DNA of 64,000 nt, from NCBI RefSeq assembly GCF_004766055.1, contig NZ_SPQR01000008.1, positions 1-64,000 of the forward strand, read 5' to 3'. The translations under genes were made by a program, and so were the position numbers. This stretch comes from Desulfosporosinus sp. Sb-LF. Its GTDB lineage: Bacteria > Bacillota > Desulfitobacteriia > Desulfitobacteriales > Desulfitobacteriaceae. Under the pieces are notes generated by a model, which saw only the letters and a program-made list of their open reading frames with translations, was not told where the DNA came from and did not search any database. Below, in pieces: positions 16,770 to 24,874 of this stretch. The number at the start of each line of letters is the position of its first letter. Position 1 is the first letter of the stretch.

Positions 16770-17942
16770 GTGCGTTCGCTTAAACATCAGATTTTTGTAT
16801 TGCTAGTAGGTTCGCTTGTCCTACTAGCGGCTAGCTTCCTAGTGACTCTCGGCTTCTACATGAAGGATCGCGCTGTGGCAGCTGCAATTGTTAAAGTACA
16901 AACAGATTTAGCAACCTGTGGCGAAATTATTGATCAGAAATTTCCTGGCTCGTGGTCAGAGCAAAACGGGAATCTATATAAAGGACCCGATAAAATCAGT
17001 CTCAATAATGAATTAGTTGACCACTTATCCAATCTGACGGGGGACACTGTTACTCTATTTCTCGGGGAGACGCGGGTAGCTACAACAGTGCGTGGTTCAA
17101 ACGGCGAACGGGCGATTGGTACTAAGGTTTCGACTAGTGTAGCTCAGAAAGTATTGCAGGATGGACAGACCTATGTAGGGCAGGCTAATGTAGTAGGCGA
17201 GTGGTACCAAACGGGTTATGTTCCATTACGCGCAGAGAGTGGTAAGATTATTGGAATCTTTTATGTAGGAATTTCCCATGCTTATGAGCTGGAAATTATT
17301 ACGAGATCTTTGATCACCATGGCCGGAATAGGACTATCTTTAACGATCGCGGTAGCTCTTCTTACAATGTTTTTCCTTCAAAAGGTTATCATCTACCCTT
17401 TGCACAATATCGTAGCAGGAACAAGAGACGTAGCAGCGGGGAATCTCACCCAAACGGTTAAAGTTTCCGGGGCCAAGGAAATTGGGGAATTAGAGGATGC
17501 TTTTAACCAAATGGTAGAGCAAATCCAATCGCTTACAGAGGAGATTAACAGGGCAAACTCGGGTAATCCTAGGTATGACCCAACGTTAAATGACATTAAT
17601 CAGCCCATAGAGCCGATCGAATGTGACCGAGAGATGACTGAGTTAAGCATTGATCGTGTTGTCGTTCCTGAGTCTAAGCAATTATCTAGGCTAGATAGCG
17701 CTGGATGCATTGGAGAGGGGGGGCTGCCTAAGGGTTTAAATCAAGCCACTCTAGGGCAGATAGTACAATTTTTGCAAGCGACCCGCCGACCCCTTTCAGC
17801 AGAGGAAGTCGCAGAAGGAGTTAAGCTTACTAGGGTCACGGTACGACGCTACCTCGAATTTCTGGAGAATAGCGGGTTGTTAAAATCCGAACAAAAATAC
17901 GGCACGGTTGGACGACCAGTCAAGCTATTTATTCAGTTCTAA
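16770..17942 (+). CDS. Membrane Cache-HAMP protein with CitB/DcuR-type DNA-binding domain
   Basis: 390 residues with an unusual order. TM helix 1 spans residues 9-30, a single Cache sensor domain lies outside the cell (33-175; GEWYQTGYVPLRAESGKIIG is typical), TM helix 2 is 180-203, and HAMP is 203-256 (IIYPLHNIVAGTRDVAAGNL). A 65-residue linker leads to a C-terminal winged helix at 322-388: LSAEEVAEGVKLTRVTVRRY, then YGTVGRPVKLF. This last part is the DNA-binding end of CitB/DpiA/DcuR-type response regulators. No kinase or receiver domain is present. The likely role is a one-step transmembrane transcription regulator. GTG 16770 follows AGAGGTG at 7-base spacing. No target gene is shown; neighbours are the ABC operon and the hydrogenase genes. 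Confidence 0.85.
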   Translation: MRSLKHQIFVLLVGSLVLLAASFLVTLGFYMKDRAVAAAIVKVQTDLATCGEIIDQKFPGSWSEQNGNLYKGPDKISLNNELVDHLSNLTGDTVTLFLGETRVATTVRGSNGERAIGTKVSTSVAQKVLQDGQTYVGQANVVGEWYQTGYVPLRAESGKIIGIFYVGISHAYELEIITRSLITMAGIGLSLTIAVALLTMFFLQKVIIYPLHNIVAGTRDVAAGNLTQTVKVSGAKEIGELEDAFNQMVEQIQSLTEEINRANSGNPRYDPTLNDINQPIEPIECDREMTELSIDRVVVPESKQLSRLDSAGCIGEGGLPKGLNQATLGQIVQFLQATRRPLSAEEVAEGVKLTRVTVRRYLEFLENSGLLKSEQKYGTVGRPVKLFIQF

Positions 17943-17947
17943 GTGAT

Positions 17948-17971
17948 AAAAGGCCCCTATGGGGTCTTTTT
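17948..17971 (+). terminator. Rho-independent terminator
   Basis: AAAAGGCCCC pairs with GGGGTCTTTT around TAT, followed by further T. Confidence 0.8.
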
Positions 17972-18241
17972 CTCGTTTTGAACAATATAAGACAGAGACA
18001 CTTACTTAAGTTACTTAACTCTTAAATAGAATTTTCTAAATTAATAAAACGTTTCATTTGTTTTTTTTATTCACAAAATACTTATTTAATGTTCATAAAC
18101 ACGACAGGATGGGTAATGAGGGCTAAACTAAGTCTAGATTCATTAGTCTTCCTCAGGCCAAATCGCAAACTAATAATTCAAGCCAATTAAGGGAGGTGTA
18201 AAAGTAGCCAGATAAATGCTCTTAATTAAAGGAGGATTTCA

Positions 18242-18724
18242 ATGTGTAACAGCGCTTCGCCTAATGAGTTTGCTCAAAAACTGGATGACTATATCGACAA
18301 TCTAACTCACAAAAAAGAAAACCTTATTGGCGTTTTACATTACGCTCAAGAAATTTATGGATATCTGCCCGACAATGTACAGTGGCATATTGCACAGAAA
18401 CTTAATATACCTTCAGCTACAGTCTATGGTGTTGTGAGCTTCTACTCGTTTTTCACAATGATACCTAGAGGGGAACACGTAGTAAACGTATGCATGGGCA
18501 CAGCCTGTTTTGTGCGAGGTGCGGATAAATTAAAAGATGAACTAGAAAATCAGTTAAAAATCAAAGCTGGAGAGACTACACCAGACAATCTATTCACCTT
18601 GGAAACTCTACGCTGTGTGGGAGCATGTGGGCTCGCCCCGGTTATGATCGTCGATGGCAAAGTCCATGGACGAATGCAAGAAGCACAAAATATTAATGAA
18701 GTCCTTGCTGAATATCGCCCGTAA
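18242..18724 (+). CDS. hydC: [FeFe]-hydrogenase small subunit, NuoE-like (HydC/HndA)
   Basis: 160 residues of the thioredoxin-like [2Fe-2S] ferredoxin family (NuoE, 24-kDa subunit). Cluster ligands are the pair in CMGTAC and the pair in CVGACG. N-terminal helices (VLHYAQEIYGYLPDNVQWHIA) match NuoE. Start ATG 18242 has AAAGGAGG. With the next two genes it forms a cytosolic trimeric hydrogenase of the HydABC or HndACD kind, which exchanges electrons between H2, NAD(P)H and, in the bifurcating forms, ferredoxin. The promoter region (17972-18241) is AT-rich without a motif I can name. Confidence 0.93.
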   Translation: MCNSASPNEFAQKLDDYIDNLTHKKENLIGVLHYAQEIYGYLPDNVQWHIAQKLNIPSATVYGVVSFYSFFTMIPRGEHVVNVCMGTACFVRGADKLKDELENQLKIKAGETTPDNLFTLETLRCVGACGLAPVMIVDGKVHGRMQEAQNINEVLAEYRP

Positions 18725-18915
18725 AGTTAACAGGATAACAGGAAACTAATTAGTATAACTACCCATTGAGTTTAGCTGAACTTATCTAGGGACTTAGCTC
18801 CGCTTATCTACCACTTACGAAGTAGAAGTGTGATTGGGGTTAATCTTCGGAGAAATCAGCTTAAATGCACATGTGACTATGGTATGAAGCGTCACCGAAG
18901 GAAGGGAAAAGCTTT
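18725..18915. other. Intergenic spacer with possible RNA structure inside the hydrogenase operon
   Basis: 191 bases between hydC and hydB, unusually long for an operon. Contains CACTT..AAGTG around ACGAAGTAG (about 18811-18830) and a GTGAC..GTCAC pair near 18872-18893. No T run follows these, so they are not terminators. A structured element is possible; no known RNA class is recognised. Confidence 0.4.
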
Positions 18916-20796
18916 ATGAAACTCAAAAATACCGATGCCTTGAATGCATTAAGAGCCCAAAGCCTTGAACTTATGGGATCACGTCAAGCCACTAATTCTG
19001 TTAGTACGGAAAAAGCTCTGGTAAGGCATGTTATGGTCTGTGGGGGACCTGGTTGCCACTCCTCAGGCAGTCCCCGCATAGCAGAAGTTCTGGAAGAAGA
19101 GCTGAACCAGCGAGGATTATCCGAACAGGTTAAGGTTTTCCAACCTGGCTGTTTTGGTTTTTGCGAGAAGGGCCCAATGATCGAAATCCACCCAGACAAC
19201 ATTACCTATTGTGAAGTTTCCGCCGAAGATGTAGCAACGATTGTTGAAGAACACTTTATAAAAGGAAACACAATAGAACACCTTCTATATATGGATCCGA
19301 ATACCAAGGAGCGTTTCGCTACCAACCTCCCTTTCTATGATGGCCAACTTCGCATTGCCCTCCGTAATGTGGGTTATATTGCACCTGAAAATATTCTTGA
19401 ATATTTCGCGGTAGATGGTTATCAAGCCTTAGCGAAAGTCCTTTTCGATATGACTCCTTTAGATGTCATTGATGCTCTAAAAGTAAGTGGACTCAGAGGA
19501 CGTGGCGGCGCTGGTTTCCCGACGGGCTCAAAATGGGAATTTACACGTAAAAGTGAGGCCGACCAACGCTACATCATTTGTAATGCGGATGAAGGGGACC
19601 CGGGTGCTTTCATGGACCGTTCTGTTTTGGAAGGTGACCCTCATAGCGTTTTAGAGGCAATGCTCATCGCTGGCTCAGCAATTGGGGCTTCCGAGGGATT
19701 TATCTATGTCAGGGCAGAATACCCAGCAGCCATTCATCGTTTAAAAATCGCCATCGCCCAAGCCCGTGAATATGGGTTATTAGGGAAGAACATTTTAGGC
19801 AGTGATTTTTCCTTTGACATTGAGCTTAAATACGGAGCTGGGGCCTTCGTCTGTGGGGAAGAAACCGCTCTGATTCATTCTATCGAAGGGTCCCGCGGGG
19901 AACCTACAGTTAAACCTCCGTTTCCTGCCCAAAAGGGATTGTGGGGTAAACCTACCTGTGTCAACAATGTAGAAACGTTGGCGAATATTCCTGCCATTAT
20001 TCTAAAAGGAGCCGATTGGTTTTCTGGAATAGGCACTGAAAAAAGCAAAGGAACTAAAGTGTTCGCTTTGGCTGGTAAAGTTAACAGCGTAGGGCTTGTC
20101 GAAGTTCCCATGGGGACCACTCTCCGGCAAATCATTTTTAACATGGGCGGAGGGATCAAAGGCCATAAAACGTTTAAGGCAGCACAAACTGGAGGCCCCT
20201 CTGGTGGATGTATTCCGACCAAGTTTTTAGATACCCCAATAGATTATGAGTCCTTAGCATCTATTGGCTCCATGATGGGATCTGGGGGACTCATTGTCCT
20301 AGATGAAGACGATTGTATGGTTAATATTGCTAGATTCTTCTTGGAATTTACGATGGATGAATCCTGTGGTCGCTGTACTGCCTGTCGAGTTGGTACTAAA
20401 CGTCTTTATGAGATCCTGACCAAGATCACAGAAGGCAAAGGAACGTTAGAGGATTTGGACAATATGGAGAAACTGTGCAATATCATTAAGGACACGGCCC
20501 TTTGTGGGCTTGGCCAAAGTGCACCGAATCCCATTCTTTCCACCTTGAAATATTTCCGCGAAGAATATCTTGCGCATGTTGTCGATAAAACCTGTCCGGC
20601 CGGTGTATGTAAGAACTTGTTGAAATATGAAATCACAGATAAATGTGTAGGGTGTACCCTTTGTGTCAAGAAATGCCCCATGAATTGTATTACGGGCGCA
20701 TCCAAGAAGCGTCACACCATCGACCAAGAACGCTGCCTGAAATGTGGGGCATGCATGGAACAATGCCGCGTCGTCGGTGCAATTATCCGCCGTTAA
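18916..20796 (+). CDS. hydB: [FeFe]-hydrogenase NuoF-like subunit (HydB/HndC)
   Basis: 626 residues. An N-terminal thioredoxin-like [2Fe-2S] domain (Cys42 and Cys47 in CGGPGC; GCFGFC later) precedes the NuoF core. The core has the FMN/NADH loop GRGGAGFPTGSKWEF and NADEGDPGAFMDR, the GAGAYVCGEETAL-type segment (GAGAFVCGEETAL), and the SLBB region. The [4Fe-4S] motif is ESCGRCTACRVGTKR. The C-terminus adds two ferredoxin clusters (CVGCTLCVKKCP and CLKCGACMEQC). It is the NAD(P)H-binding diaphorase and wire to HydA. Start ATG 18916 follows GAAGG. Confidence 0.95.
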   Translation: MKLKNTDALNALRAQSLELMGSRQATNSVSTEKALVRHVMVCGGPGCHSSGSPRIAEVLEEELNQRGLSEQVKVFQPGCFGFCEKGPMIEIHPDNITYCEVSAEDVATIVEEHFIKGNTIEHLLYMDPNTKERFATNLPFYDGQLRIALRNVGYIAPENILEYFAVDGYQALAKVLFDMTPLDVIDALKVSGLRGRGGAGFPTGSKWEFTRKSEADQRYIICNADEGDPGAFMDRSVLEGDPHSVLEAMLIAGSAIGASEGFIYVRAEYPAAIHRLKIAIAQAREYGLLGKNILGSDFSFDIELKYGAGAFVCGEETALIHSIEGSRGEPTVKPPFPAQKGLWGKPTCVNNVETLANIPAIILKGADWFSGIGTEKSKGTKVFALAGKVNSVGLVEVPMGTTLRQIIFNMGGGIKGHKTFKAAQTGGPSGGCIPTKFLDTPIDYESLASIGSMMGSGGLIVLDEDDCMVNIARFFLEFTMDESCGRCTACRVGTKRLYEILTKITEGKGTLEDLDNMEKLCNIIKDTALCGLGQSAPNPILSTLKYFREEYLAHVVDKTCPAGVCKNLLKYEITDKCVGCTLCVKKCPMNCITGASKKRHTIDQERCLKCGACMEQCRVVGAIIRR

Positions 20797-20820
20797 GATA
20801 CCCCTAAAGGAGGACTCCGT

Positions 20821-22563
20821 ATGGATATACAGCTAACTATCAATGACATAGCCCTTACAGTACCGGAGGGAATGTCCATCTTAGAAGCAGCTCGAACTAT
20901 AAACATAGACATTCCAACCTTGTGCTATCTAAAACTTAATGAAATGCATTACAATAATAATATAGCGTCTTGCCGAGTATGTGTGGTCGAGGTCGAGGGT
21001 CGACGCAATCTGGCTTCCTCCTGTTCAACTCCTGTGTCGAGTGGCATGGTCGTTAAAACTGATTCCCTTCGTGCTATCCAGGCCAGACGAGCTATGGTTG
21101 AACTCCTGCTTTCGGATCACCCTAAATCCTGTTTGACCTGTTCTAAAAATCAAGACTGTGATCTTCAGTCTTTAGCCTCGGAATTGGGCGTACGCCATAT
21201 CTCGTATGAAGGGGAAGAATCAGAGTTCGAAATCGACAGATCGAGTGCTTCCATTGTTCGAGATCCTAACAAATGTATCCGTTGCCGCCGCTGTGAAACG
21301 ATGTGTAATGAAGTACAGACAGTCGGCGTATACTCTGCAGTGGGGCGTGGTTTTGAAACGGTGGTTAAAACGGCCTTCGATTTACCTCTTAGCAAAACCG
21401 CTTGTACGTTCTGCGGACAATGTATTGCAGTATGTCCTACTGGTGCTTTAACAGAATTAGATCAAGTCGACAAAGTCTGGAAAGCTCTCAACGATCCGAA
21501 CCAATTTGTCGTCGTACAAACAGCACCAGCCGTACGGGTTGCTCTGGGGGAAGGATTTGGTTTAGAACCTGGGACGATTGTTACTGGGAAAATGGTTGCC
21601 GCTCTCAGACGACTGGGTTTTGACCGCGTATTTGACACGGACTTTGCTGCTGACTTGACGATTATGGAGGAAGCAACTGAGCTTGTTCATCGTATTCAAC
21701 ATGGTGGACGTCTACCTCTACTTACAAGTTGTTGCCCCGCTTGGGTCAAATTCTTTGAGCATCAATTCCCAGATCTATTAGACATCCCTTCAACCTGCAA
21801 ATCCCCTCATGAGATGTTGGGGGTCTTAATCAAGAGCTATTATGCTAAAACTTTGGGAATTGATCCAAAAACTATTACCGTTGTCTCCGTAATGCCCTGT
21901 GTAGCTAAAAAGTATGAAGCGGCCCGCCCGGAACTTTCGCAAGGTGCGGAAACCGCAGATGTGGACATTGTCATCACCACACGCGAACTTGCTCGTATGA
22001 TTCGGGAAGCCAGTATTCATTTTGATCACCTTAAAGACCAGGAGTTTGATCATCCCCTAGGGGAATCGACCGGTGCAGCTGTCATTTTCGGAGCGACTGG
22101 CGGAGTTCTGGAAGCAGCTCTACGGACGGCGTACGAGGTGCTAACTGGTGAAACTCTGGAAAAAGTGGAGTTTGAGGCTCTTCGGGGAATGGATGGCATC
22201 AAGGAAGCGGTTATTCCAATCGCTGGACGGGACTACAAGAGTGCAGTCATTCACGGTCTAGGTAACGCCCGCGCTGTTTTGGAGAAAATACAAGCTGGGG
22301 AAATCAATTATGACGTGATTGAGATAATGGCCTGCCCAGGTGGCTGTATCGGGGGCGGCGGACAACCTTATCATCATGGTAACATGGACATTCTTAAAGC
22401 CCGAGCAGAAGCAATTTACCGTGAAGATCGCGCCAAGCCCTTACGTAAGTCACACGAAAATTTGGCTATTAAAGGCTTGTACAAAGACTATTTGGGCGAA
22501 CCATACGGAAAAAGGGCACATCAATTGCTGCATACAAGCTATACAGCACGAAAGAAAATCTAG
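20821..22563 (+). CDS. hydA: [FeFe]-hydrogenase catalytic subunit (HydA/HndD)
   Basis: 580 residues. In order: [2Fe-2S] ligands Cys35, 51, 54 and 68; a His/Cys cluster (His100, Cys104, 107, 113); two [4Fe-4S] clusters (Cys152/155/158/162 and Cys195/198/201/205); then the H-cluster domain. H-cluster motifs are intact: TSCCPAWV (Cys304 as proton relay, Cys305 as ligand), MPCVAKKYE (Cys360) and MACPGGCIGGGGQ (Cys505, Cys509). The SPxxxxG helix reads SPHEMLG. This is a fully equipped catalytic subunit, not a sensory one. SD AAAGGAGG precedes ATG 20821. Confidence 0.96.
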   Translation: MDIQLTINDIALTVPEGMSILEAARTINIDIPTLCYLKLNEMHYNNNIASCRVCVVEVEGRRNLASSCSTPVSSGMVVKTDSLRAIQARRAMVELLLSDHPKSCLTCSKNQDCDLQSLASELGVRHISYEGEESEFEIDRSSASIVRDPNKCIRCRRCETMCNEVQTVGVYSAVGRGFETVVKTAFDLPLSKTACTFCGQCIAVCPTGALTELDQVDKVWKALNDPNQFVVVQTAPAVRVALGEGFGLEPGTIVTGKMVAALRRLGFDRVFDTDFAADLTIMEEATELVHRIQHGGRLPLLTSCCPAWVKFFEHQFPDLLDIPSTCKSPHEMLGVLIKSYYAKTLGIDPKTITVVSVMPCVAKKYEAARPELSQGAETADVDIVITTRELARMIREASIHFDHLKDQEFDHPLGESTGAAVIFGATGGVLEAALRTAYEVLTGETLEKVEFEALRGMDGIKEAVIPIAGRDYKSAVIHGLGNARAVLEKIQAGEINYDVIEIMACPGGCIGGGGQPYHHGNMDILKARAEAIYREDRAKPLRKSHENLAIKGLYKDYLGEPYGKRAHQLLHTSYTARKKI

Positions 22564-22616
22564 TCTAGTCCTATAAATGGGTCCCAATGGATGTAAAAGT
22601 TCCTTCTGAAATTTAA

Positions 22617-22650
22617 TAGGAACCACAAGGTTATTGGCTTGTGGTTCCTA
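22617..22650. terminator. Hairpin ending the hydrogenase structural operon
   Basis: TAGGAACCACAAG pairs perfectly with CTTGTGGTTCCTA around GTTATTGG. No long T run follows. Confidence 0.65.
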
Positions 22651-22933
22651 ATCGTACATGAATTATTAACCATATCATTATGAATGAAGATTACAGTTCA
22701 TCACGGGTTTACGAGATGATTTCTTGCAGATATATTATTTCCTTTGGAAGAACTTCATATAGAGTGGAAAGTGAATTTATCTGTTGTGCTGGAGGTTTCT
22801 GGCATAGTGGATCGACAAAACTTTTACCCAATTGTAAGGATTGTTCTGAGCAAGAGGAGAAGGGTCAAAATTAATGCTAATTGTAGCCTTCTTACAGTTG
22901 TAGGAGGCTTTTTTGTTTTGGAGGAAACCAAGC
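22651..22933 (+). promoter_or_regulatory. Leader with attenuator before the hydrogenase-maturation operon
   Basis: A hairpin at 22886-22908 (GCCTTCTTACA with TGTAGGAGGC, one bulge), followed at once by TTTTTTGTTTT, sits directly before the GGAGG of the TM1266-type gene. A terminator in that place, with about 200 bases of leader before it, is the arrangement of an attenuated gene. I recognise no known riboswitch or T-box core. A 65-codon frame also crosses this region (22744-22941) and overlaps the next start, so a leader peptide cannot be excluded. Confidence 0.5.
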
Positions 22934-23179
22934 ATGAATAAGAGGATAGGCGTTATTGGCATTGTGGTTGAAGAATTCGAAAGTGCCTGTAAAGTTAATG
23001 AAACTTTACATGAGATGGCAGGCATCATAGTTGGAAGAATGGGAATCCCACGCAAGGAAAGGGGCATCTCGATTATCTCATTGATCGTTGAGGGGAGCTC
23101 AGATGAAATTAGTGCAATGACGGGAAAATTGGGAAAAATTCGAGGAGTCAATGTTAAATCAGCATTAACCAAAAAATAA
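22934..23179 (+). CDS. TM1266-family putative regulator of the hydrogenase system
   Basis: 81 residues: RIGVIGIVVEEFESACKVNE, HEMAGIIVGRMGIPRKERGISIISLIVEG and MTGKLGKIRGVNVKSAL. This matches the TM1266 family, an ACT/NikR-C-like ferredoxin-fold protein usually found with [FeFe]-hydrogenase maturation genes and called the iron-only hydrogenase system regulator. No DNA-binding domain is present. ATG 22934 follows GGAGGAAACC. Its place at the head of hydG-aspA-hydF-hydE supports the assignment. Confidence 0.85.
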   Translation: MNKRIGVIGIVVEEFESACKVNETLHEMAGIIVGRMGIPRKERGISIISLIVEGSSDEISAMTGKLGKIRGVNVKSALTKK

Positions 23180-23355
23180 GAGGAATGAATTTATTCTGGT
23201 AGTTGATGTATATGAAAGAAACGAGGTGTTCTCTAATGTCAATGTGCCTATTGGTAGAGAACTTTTCCCTTTAACACCATGGTTCTAAGCAAACTTTCAC
23301 TCTAAGAAAGTTAAAAAAATAACTAATATTAATCTTTAAAAAGGAGTTTTAGGCT
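23180..23355. other. Spacer with a hairpin before hydG
   Basis: GTTCTCTA (about 23229-23236) pairs with TAGAGAAC (about 23256-23263) around an open loop. AAAAAGGAG before 23356 is the SD of hydG. Confidence 0.4.
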
Positions 23356-24774
23356 ATGTATGAATGTAAGTCGAAAAATGCAACGGAGTTTATTGATGAT
23401 GGTGAAATTCTTGCCACTCTTACCTATGCACAGGAAAACAAAAGAAATCGAGAACTGATTGATAGCCTGATAGAACGTGCAAAAGACTGTAAGGGCTTAA
23501 CGCATCGCGAGGCTGCTGTTCTGCTGGAATGTGATCTGGAAGATGAAAAAGAAAAAATGTTCAAACTGGCTAAGGAGATTAAGCAAAAGCTTTATGGCAA
23601 CCGTATTGTCATGTTTGCTCCACTATATCTTTCAAACTACTGCGTAAACGGCTGCGTGTACTGTCCCTATCACAATAAAAATAAAACCATATCTCGTAAA
23701 AAGCTTTCGCAGGAGGATATTGTGCGAGAGGTTATCGCCTTGCAGGATATGGGACACAAACGCTTAGCTTTAGAAACAGGAGAAGACCCTGTGAACAATC
23801 CAATTGAATATGTTCTAGAAAGTATGAAGACCATTTATAGTATTAAGCATAAAAACGGAGCTATCCGCCGCGTCAATGTTAATATTGCTGCAACAACTGT
23901 AGAAAATTATCGCAAGCTCAAGGAAGCGGATATTGGAACTTACATACTTTTTCAGGAAACCTATAACAAAAAAAGCTATGAGGAGCTGCATCCCACAGGG
24001 CCAAAGCACGACTACGCCTATCATACCGAAGCGATGGATCGTGCCATGGAGGGCGGTATTGACGATGTGGGAATTGGAGTTTTGTTCGGCTTAAATATGT
24101 ACCGTTATGACTTTGTCGGTTTGCTCATGCATGCTGAGCATTTAGAAGCAGCAATGGGTGTGGGGCCACATACCATCAGCATTCCACGCATCCGCCCCGC
24201 CGATGATATAGACCCAAAAAGTTTTTCGGATGCAATCTCAGATGATATTTTTGCAAAAATTGTGGCTGTTATTCGTATTGCCACCCCTTATACGGGGATG
24301 ATTATTTCCACCCGAGAATCGCAAACAACCCGCGAACATGTGTTAAAATTGGGCATATCCCAGATAAGCGGAGGCTCAAGTACCAGTGTTGGTGGATATG
24401 TTGAGCCGGAAGCACCGGATGATAACTCGGCGCAATTCGAAGTAAACGATACCCGCACATTGGATGAGATTGTAAACTGGCTCTTGGGATTGGGCTATAT
24501 TCCGAGCTTCTGCACCGCCTGCTATCGTGAAGGGCGTACCGGTGATCGTTTTATGAGCCTTGTAAAGGCAGGGCAGATTGCAAACTGCTGTCAGCCAAAT
24601 GCTTTAATGACACTTAAAGAATATTTAGAGGATTATGCTTCGCCGGATACCAAGAAAAAGGGTGAGGCAGTAATTGAAAATGAGATTCCCTGCATACCAA
24701 ATGAGAAGGTTCGGGCAATTGCAATAGAGCATTTGAACGAAATTAAAGAAGGAAAGCGAGATTTCCGTTTCTAA
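23356..24774 (+). CDS. hydG: [FeFe]-hydrogenase maturase HydG (radical SAM)
   Basis: 472 residues. It splits tyrosine to give the CO and CN ligands of the diiron site, releasing p-cresol. The radical-SAM cluster motif is CVNGCVYC (CX3CX2C) followed by PYHNKNK. The C-terminal auxiliary-cluster motif is present (CTACYREGRTGDRF, then the Cys in NCCQPNA). The middle carries GEDPVNNPIEY and QETYNKKSYEELHPTGPK, typical of HydG rather than ThiH. A hairpin follows at 24786-24820. Confidence 0.96.
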   Translation: MYECKSKNATEFIDDGEILATLTYAQENKRNRELIDSLIERAKDCKGLTHREAAVLLECDLEDEKEKMFKLAKEIKQKLYGNRIVMFAPLYLSNYCVNGCVYCPYHNKNKTISRKKLSQEDIVREVIALQDMGHKRLALETGEDPVNNPIEYVLESMKTIYSIKHKNGAIRRVNVNIAATTVENYRKLKEADIGTYILFQETYNKKSYEELHPTGPKHDYAYHTEAMDRAMEGGIDDVGIGVLFGLNMYRYDFVGLLMHAEHLEAAMGVGPHTISIPRIRPADDIDPKSFSDAISDDIFAKIVAVIRIATPYTGMIISTRESQTTREHVLKLGISQISGGSSTSVGGYVEPEAPDDNSAQFEVNDTRTLDEIVNWLLGLGYIPSFCTACYREGRTGDRFMSLVKAGQIANCCQPNALMTLKEYLEDYASPDTKKKGEAVIENEIPCIPNEKVRAIAIEHLNEIKEGKRDFRF

Positions 24775-24785
24775 CAGCCTTCTTT

Positions 24786-24820
24786 GTACTAGTCAATCGC
24801 CACGAGCAATTGACTAGTAC
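24786..24820. terminator. Hairpin between hydG and aspA
   Basis: GTACTAGTCAAT (24786-24797) pairs with ATTGACTAGTAC (24809-24820); TTTGG follows, so termination is probably partial. Confidence 0.55.
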
Positions 24821-24874
24821 TTTGGCAAAAATTACAGTCTAAATGTGTGGAGGAAATTCCTCGGAGGAGATAAC

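Noticed and set aside
22744-22941. 65-codon frame in the leader before the TM1266-type gene
   Set aside because: The start has no SD and the frame crosses a terminator hairpin; kept only as a possible leader peptide.
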